From Flavobacteriaceae bacterium (GTDB lineage: Bacteria; Bacteroidota; Bacteroidia; Flavobacteriales; Flavobacteriaceae), in contig JANQNQ010000005.1 of assembly GCA_028279515.1 (NCBI GenBank), positions 186,001 through 250,000 of the forward strand: a stretch of 64,000 bases of DNA. The letters are read 5' to 3'. Positions 51,476-59,862 of the stretch are shown here, in pieces (positions within the stretch are counted from its first letter, which is position 1; every line of letters starts with the position of its first letter). Below the pieces are notes generated by a model. It did no database searches and had not been told where the DNA came from. It worked only from the letters and a program-made list of their open reading frames with translations. Both the position numbers and the translations under genes were made by a program.

Positions 51476-54400
51476 TCTTCTTTAAAAAAATGGGTGTGTT
51501 GTTGTTTCTTGTTATAATATAATAGGGCTCCTTGCCAATGTGTACTTTGTCGATGGCTCGAGCAGGTCCTGAGATGTCAAAAGACGGATCATTCGAGACG
51601 TTGAAGTAACCGTGGTTATCATTAAGCAATAAGAGTCCGTGTGATGCATCTAATCTACCTAATTGAGTGCTAATTTCATAATTGTTTCCTGCAATTAACA
51701 CGTCTGTAAAGCCATCCTGATTAAAATCATCAGCATACATCGCGTTTATGGTAGATATTTGTGTCATAAAAGGCAATTGGATCTTTGTGAAGGTGCCATC
51801 ACCATTGTTTTGAAAATAGCAACTCGCCAATTCGTAGACCTTTTTCTGAAGACTGTTTTGAAGGGTTGCTTTTTCAAAGAGGTCTGTAATGGAAGCCTTT
51901 GCAAAATCATTATACGACAGGTACTTTTTATTTAGTGCGGGTATTTGCTTGCTGAGCTCGTCTTTAGAGGCGAAAGGAGTTTCCTTTCCTTGATAATAAT
52001 AGGTGACCAATGTTTCAGTGGCCTGATTGCTGTCAAAATCATTTCGGTAGAGTGTTATAGGTTGCTCTTCAGAAGCCGAAAGGCGTGTGTTTAATCCCCA
52101 ATTACCTGCGATGAAGTCGATATCTCCATCTTGGTCAAAGTCGTTTGCTATGATGCTATTCCACCAACCGTGGGTTTTTGATAATTGGTTGTTTTTTTCT
52201 AAGATAAAACCATTCCCTTTTTGGTTTAAGAAGATTGATATTGGCATCCAATGGCCTGCGGTAATCATGTCGAGATAGCCGTCCTTGTCAATATCAATAA
52301 TACCAATATCTTCGATCAATCCGATATCAGAAAAGCTGGGGACAAGCCTCTTGGTGGCATCGGTAAAGTTTCCGTTGCCGTCATTCACAAAAAGATAATT
52401 CTGAGCGGTTTCTCCGAATTTCTGCGGAAGCATATTTGATCCGATCACGATATCTTGATCGCCATCCTTGTCAAAATCGATAGCTTTTACAACGGAAGCA
52501 TTCATTACTATTTCAGGGAATACCGAACGCGCAAAGTTTCCGTCGGTATTTAAGAACAATTGCGGTTGAAGCGTTTCTCCTGTTTTGAATTCGTTTCCGC
52601 CGTTAACCACGATTAGGTCTTGATCGCCATCCCCATCAGCATCGAAGAATAGGTTGTCGATGTTCTCTGCCGTATCATGAGCCTGAAAGGTTTCCTCTTG
52701 AGATCGCACGAATAAACCGTCTTTCTGTTGCAAGAATAGGGCGGCCGCTTGCTTTTTAGCACCGCCAATAAACACATCGTCAAGTGCATCACCATTGACG
52801 TCAGCAATTGATACATTGGGTCCCTCGTTTCCTTTTCCAAATGGAATCAATGGATCTCTGTTGAATTCGTAGGAAGAATGCTCTTGATGGGTGAATTCGA
52901 GCTGCACTGCGACATTGCTCAATAGTGAGCTTGTTGTGTTTTCTTTTGTATAGAAATTACCTGATGCTTGGTCATGTGTTACTTTGAGCTTTTGATTCGC
53001 GGCCACTTGGGTCAGGGTCTGGAACTTTTGATCCGGCCAAACCACGGTAATGGAATCAATATTGGACTTCTTACCCAAGCCAAAATGAACACCGGGTTCC
53101 TTGGCAGAGAGGTATCCTCGGGTGACAAAATTCTCCTGTACCATTTGAAGTGAGTCGCTATACACAAATACCTTGGCACCGATGCCAAAAGGATTGCGTT
53201 CGGAGCCTTCAAACTGCACTTGCAAATAGTTATGTTTGCTTGCGCGTTGGCTAGTCTTATTTTCTAAAACGAAGGCAGGCTCATTGATGTTATTGACAAC
53301 AACATCTAGATCGCCGTCATTGTCAAGGTCACTGTATACGGCTCCGTTACTAAAAGATATATCTGTGGGATTCCATTGTTCTGTTACATCGTCAAAAGAG
53401 GCGTTTCCAGTATTTCTGAAAAAGTAGTTCTTGATTTTTTTCTGTGGAAGGGCTTCTGCAAAGGCCATTTCTTTTTCGGTCATGCCGGCGCCGATCTTTT
53501 CTTGGATGTTCTTGTTGGCTATGAAATTGATGAAATCCATATCATTGGAAGCGCCTACAATTCCGTTGGTAATGTAAAGGTCCTTGTGTCCGTCATTGTC
53601 AAAGTCGGCAATCAACGGAGCCCATGACCATTCGGTGGCGGCCATGTTGCTTGCATGTGCGACTTCACTAAAATTGGTTTCACCCAAGTTGAGATGCAAG
53701 GTGTTTTGCATGTATTGCGGCGCATATCCGTTTTTCAGGTATTGCTCGTAGGTCTGAAACGGATATTCTGTGCCCGAGGCCTTGTAGGTTTCAATATCTT
53801 CGGGAAGCATGTCGAGTGATACGATATCGGTTCGGCCGTTATTATCTAAGTCGGCGATGTCATTTCCCATTGAGAAATGCGAGGTGTGCCCTAATTTTTT
53901 GATGTCGTTTGATACTACTTCTTTGAAGCTTCCGTCGTGTTGATTGATGTAGAGGTAATCGTTCTCGAAGAAATCGTTGCCCACATAGATGTCTGGGTAT
54001 CCGTCGTTGTTGATGTCGCTTGTCGAGACTCCCAAGCCATATCCTATGCTTCCTTGAAAAATACCAGATGCAGCGGTCGAGTCTGTAAATTTTCCGCCTT
54101 CATTAATAAAAAAGCGATCGCCAGATAGCGAATCGATGAGTTGTCTTTTTTCACCTTTTCCGTACATGCTATTCGGAAAGACCGAATGGTTAAGTAGAAA
54201 CAGGTCTAGGTCACCATCCAGGTCAGCATCAAAAAAAGCGGCCTGAGTAGCAAAGCCTACGATGTCGAGTCCATAGTGCTGCGCATCTTCTTTAAAAGTG
54301 ACAAGTCCGTCAGCATTTTTCCCTTGATTGATGTAGAGTAGATTTCTACCTTTTATGGGGCCAAAATCACCTACTTTGCATACGTAAATATCCATCCAGC

Positions 54401-54764
54401 CATCATGGTTGATATCTACATTGGTGACACCTGTGGTCCATCCTTGATCATTATCTATGTTGGCTTTAGCCGTGATGTCTTCAAAAGAGAGTTGTCCTTT
54501 GTTGCGATACAGTTTGTCAGCTTCTTGGTTGCTCGTGAAATAAAGGTCTGTGAAGCCGTCATTGTCAAAATCGGCCGCAGCAACACCAGCACCGTTATAA
54601 TAGTAGAGGTAATTGAGGATGTTTAGGGTAGGTTTTGGCGACAAAGTGTTCACGAAATCAATGCCTGAATCAGATCGAGATTCGAATAATGTTTCAGTTT
54701 TTTTAGAACAAGAAAATAGGAGGAGGGAAAGAAAGTAAGCAAATATGGTTGTTCTCTTATTCAA
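51462..54764 (-). CDS. FG-GAP/VCBS-repeat and UnbV/ASPIC lipoprotein (copy 1)
   Basis: A 1100-residue lipoprotein with lipobox LFSC (Cys19). It has FG-GAP blades (AADFDNDGFTDLYFTSN, DINHDGWMDIYVCKVG, DADLDGDLDLFLLNH), a UnbV/ASPIC domain (FGIGAKVFVYSDSLQMVQEN; SITVVWPDQKF) and a second blade set. It is the first of the three tandem paralogues after susD, 84 bases beyond the susD stop, with a hairpin in between that may reduce read-through. Being encoded right behind a SusC/SusD pair suggests a role in capturing or displaying the imported ligand. Confidence 0.85.
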   Translation of the reverse strand: MNKRTTIFAYFLSLLLFSCSKKTETLFESRSDSGIDFVNTLSPKPTLNILNYLYYYNGAGVAAADFDNDGFTDLYFTSNQEADKLYRNKGQLSFEDITAKANIDNDQGWTTGVTNVDINHDGWMDIYVCKVGDFGPIKGRNLLYINQGKNADGLVTFKEDAQHYGLDIVGFATQAAFFDADLDGDLDLFLLNHSVFPNSMYGKGEKRQLIDSLSGDRFFINEGGKFTDSTAASGIFQGSIGYGLGVSTSDINNDGYPDIYVGNDFFENDYLYINQHDGSFKEVVSNDIKKLGHTSHFSMGNDIADLDNNGRTDIVSLDMLPEDIETYKASGTEYPFQTYEQYLKNGYAPQYMQNTLHLNLGETNFSEVAHASNMAATEWSWAPLIADFDNDGHKDLYITNGIVGASNDMDFINFIANKNIQEKIGAGMTEKEMAFAEALPQKKIKNYFFRNTGNASFDDVTEQWNPTDISFSNGAVYSDLDNDGDLDVVVNNINEPAFVLENKTSQRASKHNYLQVQFEGSERNPFGIGAKVFVYSDSLQMVQENFVTRGYLSAKEPGVHFGLGKKSNIDSITVVWPDQKFQTLTQVAANQKLKVTHDQASGNFYTKENTTSSLLSNVAVQLEFTHQEHSSYEFNRDPLIPFGKGNEGPNVSIADVNGDALDDVFIGGAKKQAAALFLQQKDGLFVRSQEETFQAHDTAENIDNLFFDADGDGDQDLIVVNGGNEFKTGETLQPQLFLNTDGNFARSVFPEIVMNASVVKAIDFDKDGDQDIVIGSNMLPQKFGETAQNYLFVNDGNGNFTDATKRLVPSFSDIGLIEDIGIIDIDKDGYLDMITAGHWMPISIFLNQKGNGFILEKNNQLSKTHGWWNSIIANDFDQDGDIDFIAGNWGLNTRLSASEEQPITLYRNDFDSNQATETLVTYYYQGKETPFASKDELSKQIPALNKKYLSYNDFAKASITDLFEKATLQNSLQKKVYELASCYFQNNGDGTFTKIQLPFMTQISTINAMYADDFNQDGFTDVLIAGNNYEISTQLGRLDASHGLLLLNDNHGYFNVSNDPSFDISGPARAIDKVHIGKEPYYIITRNNNTPIFLKKNDIQ

Positions 54765-54800
54765 GAATTGGGAGGTTTAACTTTGTAACCTAAATATAAA

Positions 54801-54827
54801 AAAGAGGGCTGACATACAGCCCCCTTC
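54801..54827 (-). terminator. Hairpin between susD and the first FG-GAP gene
   Basis: GGGCTG (54806-54811) pairs with CAGCCC (54817-54822), extended by flanking G and C. On the minus strand it is followed by a run of six T. It looks like an intrinsic terminator inside what appears to be one gene cluster, so expression behind it may be lower or separate. Confidence 0.75.
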
Positions 54828-54848
54828 TCATTCAAATAATTAAATAGT

Positions 54849-56399
54849 CTAGTACCCTGGATTCTGTGTTAAGTTGGGATTCGATAACAATGCGGTTGGC
54901 GGAATAGGGTAATACTCCTTATTTGCGTCTCCTACAGCGGCAGGATCCTTAAATTGCCAATCTCTTGTATATTGACCGAAACGAATCATATCGTTTCGTC
55001 TCCAGAATTCTACGTAAAGCTCTCTACCTCTCTCATCGAGCAGGTCGCTTTCTGAAACGCTTCCTAGTGGCGTGGCGTTTCTAAGCGTTCTGAGCGTGTT
55101 GACCATAGTTGTTGGATCACCACCCATTCGCATCATAGCTTCAGCCTTCATCAAGTGAGCATCGGCATATCTAAATACGATCTCGTGGCTTACAAACGAA
55201 CCATTCACTGGGTGATACTTGATAATACGAACACCGGTAGCTTCACCGTTTCCAGCAAGACCTGGAAGATCTTTTGTGAATTCTAGTGGTACACCCGTTC
55301 TATCATTTAAGGGGCTTCCGTTTACATCGTATTGTTGTCCGATCAAGAACCCGTAACCGATTCCTAAGTTGGTTGCATCAGCATTAGTACCATCTGGCAC
55401 CCATCCACGACGCTCTTCTTGTCCGTCACCAACATTGTTACTTGTTGCGTTTCCTTCAAAAAGATCATAAAATTCGGCAAGGGTTGTAAATCCATTCCAT
55501 CCACCTCCTGTGTTATCAGGAGCCACTTGGTTGTAGTGCATACCGTTCCAGATTCTGTTTCCGACAGAAGTAACAGCATACCAAATGGTTTCGTTGTCTG
55601 CATCTTCCTTGAACAGGTCAAAATATCCTGCTTGTAACGCAAATCCTTCCGCAGCAATCGCATCTACCGCGTCAATAACGGCTTGCATATCTGCTGAGTC
55701 GTGTGTTCCAGTGCCTTTAAATCTTGCAGCACTTAGGCGAAGCTTGGCCATTAAGAAGTGACCTGCAGCTTTAGAAGCCTTGTTAGTATCTGCACCAGGA
55801 CCTGTAGAAGGCAGATTTGGAATCGCCTCTGTTAGGTCTTGTAAGATAAAGTCATACGCTTCTGCACTTGTAAATACTGAAGGAACTACATCTGCACCTT
55901 CGTCTGGTTGTCTAAAAGGAGCTTGCCCCCATAAGTCAACTACGAAGAACATACTAAAGGCTCTCAAGAATTGTGCTTCTGCCTTTTGTTGAGGTGAAGG
56001 GTTACTTCTTGCATCGATGATCTCGGTTGCTCTAAACACGTTTTGGTTCAGGTTGTTCCAAGTATTCAAAATGTACTGGTGGGTTGGACTCCAGGTATGC
56101 GCGTGTAGCGTTCTCCAGATTCCGTTGTCACCCCAGTCAGTACCTCTTGTGGGTACTAGTGTTTCGTCGGTAGAAACTTCGTTCAAAGCGAAGAAGTTTG
56201 CTTGATCCCCTAATTGTCCCCATGTATCATTGTACAGGTTTCCTAAAGAAGATGCTACATTCTCTACTCCGTTAAAGATACCTTCGCTTTCGTCGGTGAT
56301 CACAGAATCTGTACCTTCGATCTCCAGATCGGTACAGCCTATAAACAGGCCTGCGAGCACGACGAGCATTCCAGTTTTAGTTAACAAATTTCTTTTCAT
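54849..56399 (-). CDS. SusD/RagB-family nutrient-binding lipoprotein
   Basis: A 516-residue surface lipoprotein (start 56399, lipobox FIGC at Cys22; the frame extends to 56423 inside the susC end). The TPR-rich SusD fold is recognised from the N-terminal DLEIEGTDSVI, the QKAEAQFLRAFSMFFVVDLWGQAPF segment and the C-terminal WRRNDMIRFGQYTRDWQF and PIPPTALLSNPNLTQNPGY. SusD proteins bind the glycan or other polymer and close over the SusC barrel. The gene directly follows susC on the same strand, as is normal. Confidence 0.95.
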   Translation of the reverse strand: MKRNLLTKTGMLVVLAGLFIGCTDLEIEGTDSVITDESEGIFNGVENVASSLGNLYNDTWGQLGDQANFFALNEVSTDETLVPTRGTDWGDNGIWRTLHAHTWSPTHQYILNTWNNLNQNVFRATEIIDARSNPSPQQKAEAQFLRAFSMFFVVDLWGQAPFRQPDEGADVVPSVFTSAEAYDFILQDLTEAIPNLPSTGPGADTNKASKAAGHFLMAKLRLSAARFKGTGTHDSADMQAVIDAVDAIAAEGFALQAGYFDLFKEDADNETIWYAVTSVGNRIWNGMHYNQVAPDNTGGGWNGFTTLAEFYDLFEGNATSNNVGDGQEERRGWVPDGTNADATNLGIGYGFLIGQQYDVNGSPLNDRTGVPLEFTKDLPGLAGNGEATGVRIIKYHPVNGSFVSHEIVFRYADAHLMKAEAMMRMGGDPTTMVNTLRTLRNATPLGSVSESDLLDERGRELYVEFWRRNDMIRFGQYTRDWQFKDPAAVGDANKEYYPIPPTALLSNPNLTQNPGY

Positions 56400-56409
56400 A
56401 TTGCTTTTT

Positions 56410-59400
56410 TTAAAATGTTGCATTTAATCCAAATGTGAACGTTCTCGGCCTTGGGAATGAGGTATAGTCAATACCAAATACAGGAAGACCGTTCAACAAG
56501 TCATTACCTCCAGGTGCCACACTTACTTCAGGATCAAGACCTGAATAATCGGTGATCACGAATAAGTTTTGCCCAGTTAGTGATAGACTCAACGTTTTAA
56601 TTGCACCATCACCACTTAAAGGAACTTGATAACCTACAGAAAGGTTTTGTAGTCTTACAAAATCACCACTTTCAAGGAATCTTGTTGACACGTCAGCAGC
56701 AGCGTCTAATGACTCACCGCTTGTTAGTGTGCCAGGAAGTACATTACGTCCACCTCTAAAGGCACCAGCCGTAAAGAAGGCATTAGCAGTGTTGTTGTAA
56801 ATGTAGTGTCCGAATTGTCCTGTGAAATAGGCAGATAAGTTCCAGTTCTTATATCTAAGGTTGGTAGATAGACCTCCTGTTATTTCAGGAAGAGCACTTT
56901 TTCCAACAAATTTCTGAACATCCTCTTGAATCGGTTGGCCTGTAGTAGGGTCGAATCCTTCGAACTCTCTTAAGAAGTAAGAGAATAATGGTTGTCCTTC
57001 TTGAATCTTCTGAGCAAAGGCAAGTGAAAGTCCTTGTCCGCGAATAGTACCTGCGTCAAATTCTCCGTCGAGCTCTTCAATCATATTTTCGTTATATGCT
57101 ACGTTGAAACCAACATCCCAAGTAAGATCTTCGGTGTCGATAAAATCATAGTTAATCGCCAATTCGAAACCTTGGTTAACAACCTTCGAGTTTGGAAGGT
57201 TCAAGAAAACGAATGGTTGAACCGCTGGCTGAGCAGAGAATACTCTAAACAGAAGGTCGGTTGTTTCTTTGCGATATACATCGATGCTACCATTTAAACG
57301 GTCATTATTGAAACCAAAGTCAACACCTGCACTATATTGTAGCGTTTCCTCCCATTGAAGTTCTGGTCTTGGGAAAGCAACAGCACCCGTTTCAGGGAAG
57401 TTTGGAATCTCACCACCGTCGTTGATAACGTCACTAATATTTGGTCCATTAGCAAAACCATAACGCTCTCTTCTTACGAAGTTACCGTATCCAAGACCTT
57501 CTTGGTTACCAGTGATACCAAATCCAAGTCTAAGTTTTAAGGTAGATACAGCGTCTCCGATGAAATCTTCTTCGCTGATCTTCCATGCAACGGCTGCAGA
57601 TGGGAAGTATCCGTATCTGTTGTCCTCACCAAAACGTGAAGAACCGTCAGCTCTGATTGTTGCCGTAAACAAATACTTATCTTGAATAGTATAGTTGACT
57701 CTTGCAAAGAACGATTGTAGCTCGTCTGTGTTATCAAAAGTATCAGCGAAAATAGACTGTACTCTCAAATTTTGAGGAGCACCAATAAAATCTCTTGTTA
57801 CGTCAGGGAATAATCTGTTTACAAACACCTGAGATAAGTTAGGTGCGAAACCATATTGCTGATAAGAACCGCTGATCGCATTTTCAATGGCATTTGCAGA
57901 TGATTCAATGTCTCTAGCCATATCTGTTAAGTTCGTTGTATTGAAACCCCATGCATTTACGTTGCGCCCTTCTCTTCCAAAATCTTGGAAGGAGTAGCCA
58001 ACGAGTGCGTCTAGTTTCGAATCTCCAAATTCTTTATTATAAGTTAAAGTAGCTTCTAAAAGACGGTTTTCAACTTCAATATCACTCAAAGCTCCACTAC
58101 CGTTACCAAACGTACCTTGGTCGAAGTTTCTCGCTAAGGCCGATGCAACAGCAATTCTAGTTGATTCAGAATTGTCATAACCAAGATTGATCTTACCAGT
58201 AAACTCGTCAGTAATATCATATTCTGCTGAGAAATTGATCAAATATCTGTTGGTATTGGTGTTACTTTCTGTAAATGCGAGCATTGTAGCAGGGTTAAGT
58301 AGCCCTCCGGTATCACCAAAAGTCGGGTTGTTTGGCCATGTTGGGTTAGCAGAATAAGCAGCCCCTAAAAGGTCACCTCTAAATCCTGCACTACCACTTA
58401 ATGGTGGAGCTTCATCGTTCACTCTTGAAATAGTACCTTGAAGATTCAGACGTAGTCTATCATCCAAGAAACGATGTCTTGCATTGATTCTACCTGTAAT
58501 TCTTTCGAGTGAAGAATTTTCGATGATACCAAATTGTTTTCCATATCCAAAGGTAGCTCTTACGTTACCATCGCCGTATGTGCGAGAGTATGACAAGTTT
58601 TGGTTCTGAGAAACTGTACCTCTTAAAACAACATCTTGCCAATCAGTGTTTCCACCAAAATCTCTCTCAGAGACATTAAGGCCTAATCGCTGTGTTTCTG
58701 ACAAATATCTTGAAGCATTGAGTAGATCATAGCGTTCAGCCGCTTTAGAAAAACTTAAGTTAGAGCTGAATTCAAACTTTCCACCTGTAGCACCCTTACC
58801 ACTTTTTGTCGTGATAATCACTACCCCGTTAGCACCACGAGAACCATAGATGGCTGTAGCAGAGGCATCCTTAAGAATACTGATACTTTCAATATCGTTA
58901 GGGTTTAAGAAGTTCAATGGGTTTTTAGCGGTCCCTGACCCGAAACCAACGTCGACACCTTCTCCAGAGGTATCGTCACCAGCTAACGGAACACCGTCTA
59001 CCACGAAAAGCGGATTGTTATTAGACCGAACCGAGTTGGTACCACGAATACGAATCGCTACTCCGGCACCCGGTTCCCCACTTGTTTGTGTAATTTGCAC
59101 CCCTGCGGTTTTACCTTGAATCAATTGTTCTGGTGAAGCAATGACCCCTTGGTTAAAGTCGTCGGATGTTACTGCGGTTACCGAACCGGTAGCATCTTTT
59201 ACGGTGGTTTGACCGTATCCGATGATGACTACCTCGTCTAGTTCGCTGGCATCTTCTTGGAGTGTTACATTAATAGTTGAACGACCATTGACGGGGACTT
59301 CCTGGGATTCAAAACCAACATAGCTAAACACAAGAACAGCGTCTGCTGCTACATTGTTCAATGTATAGTTTCCGTCAAAGTCTGATTGCGTACCATTGGA

Positions 59401-59541
59401 CGTCCCTTTCACAATGATGTTGGCACCAGGTAAAGGTCCCGAACTATCAGAGACAGTACCCGATACTGTTTGCGCCTGTGCGAATCCAAACATAAGAAAC
59501 GCAGAGAGGAACGCAAACCCTCTGAGTAGACTATTCTTCAT
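56410..59541 (-). CDS. SusC/RagA-family TonB-linked outer-membrane protein
   Basis: A 1043-residue outer-membrane importer. It has a signal peptide (GFAFLSAFLMFGFAQAQ), a carboxypeptidase-regulatory-like domain (about 24-98), the SusC signature (LDEVVIIGYGQTTVKDATGS), the plug (IRGTNSVRSNNNPLFVVDGV; SISILKDASATAIYGSRGAN) and a barrel ending TFGLNATF. It imports a ligand captured by SusD. The first gene of a cluster with susD, three FG-GAP/UnbV lipoproteins and a haloperoxidase-like gene. A LacI-type palindrome lies 119 bases upstream. Confidence 0.95.
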   Translation of the reverse strand: MKNSLLRGFAFLSAFLMFGFAQAQTVSGTVSDSSGPLPGANIIVKGTSNGTQSDFDGNYTLNNVAADAVLVFSYVGFESQEVPVNGRSTINVTLQEDASELDEVVIIGYGQTTVKDATGSVTAVTSDDFNQGVIASPEQLIQGKTAGVQITQTSGEPGAGVAIRIRGTNSVRSNNNPLFVVDGVPLAGDDTSGEGVDVGFGSGTAKNPLNFLNPNDIESISILKDASATAIYGSRGANGVVIITTKSGKGATGGKFEFSSNLSFSKAAERYDLLNASRYLSETQRLGLNVSERDFGGNTDWQDVVLRGTVSQNQNLSYSRTYGDGNVRATFGYGKQFGIIENSSLERITGRINARHRFLDDRLRLNLQGTISRVNDEAPPLSGSAGFRGDLLGAAYSANPTWPNNPTFGDTGGLLNPATMLAFTESNTNTNRYLINFSAEYDITDEFTGKINLGYDNSESTRIAVASALARNFDQGTFGNGSGALSDIEVENRLLEATLTYNKEFGDSKLDALVGYSFQDFGREGRNVNAWGFNTTNLTDMARDIESSANAIENAISGSYQQYGFAPNLSQVFVNRLFPDVTRDFIGAPQNLRVQSIFADTFDNTDELQSFFARVNYTIQDKYLFTATIRADGSSRFGEDNRYGYFPSAAVAWKISEEDFIGDAVSTLKLRLGFGITGNQEGLGYGNFVRRERYGFANGPNISDVINDGGEIPNFPETGAVAFPRPELQWEETLQYSAGVDFGFNNDRLNGSIDVYRKETTDLLFRVFSAQPAVQPFVFLNLPNSKVVNQGFELAINYDFIDTEDLTWDVGFNVAYNENMIEELDGEFDAGTIRGQGLSLAFAQKIQEGQPLFSYFLREFEGFDPTTGQPIQEDVQKFVGKSALPEITGGLSTNLRYKNWNLSAYFTGQFGHYIYNNTANAFFTAGAFRGGRNVLPGTLTSGESLDAAADVSTRFLESGDFVRLQNLSVGYQVPLSGDGAIKTLSLSLTGQNLFVITDYSGLDPEVSVAPGGNDLLNGLPVFGIDYTSFPRPRTFTFGLNATF

Positions 59542-59659
59542 AAAATTTAAAGTTTTTAAGGTTTAAAATGGTTAATTTTCAACTTGTTAAAAGTTCAGTT
59601 TAAAGTTAAATTTATATAAAAATTGTGTTAAAAGAAAGAACTTAAACGTTCGACAAAAT

Positions 59660-59673
59660 CGAAAACGTTTTCG
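59660..59673. promoter_or_regulatory. LacI-family-type operator palindrome upstream of susC
   Basis: CGAAAACGTTTTCG is a perfect 14-base palindrome with the central CG typical of LacI/GalR-family operators. A second AACGTT lies at 59645-59650. LacI-type regulators control several glycan-uptake loci in marine Bacteroidota, so this is a likely site for one. No lacI gene is in the window. Confidence 0.65.
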
Positions 59674-59806
59674 TGTTAATAACTTTGCTTTTTTTTATTA
59701 AGATACTAAAAATTACGCAGTTAGGTTGAGGGCTGTTTATTTTTTCAGCAACATAATTGTTAATTTCATGAAAATATGATAGGTTGATGTTGTGAATTTG
59801 ACAAAC

Positions 59807-59834
59807 AAAAAAAGCACCGGTTTTCGGTGCTTTT
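59807..59834 (-). terminator. Rho-independent terminator of the amylase operon
   Basis: AAAAGCACCG (59810-59819) pairs with CGGTGCTTTT (59825-59834) around a five-base loop; on the minus strand a T run follows. It lies 28 bases past the amylase stop codon. Confidence 0.9.
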
Positions 59835-59862
59835 AATACAATATTATCGTCTTAATTTTTTA

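Larger units (their letters stand above)
59542..59862. other. Intergenic region with operator and terminator
   Basis: These 321 bases separate the amylase gene from susC on the same strand. They hold the amylase terminator (59807-59834), an AT-rich promoter region of susC without an exact TAnnTTTG match, and the palindrome at 59660-59673. Confidence 0.75.
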
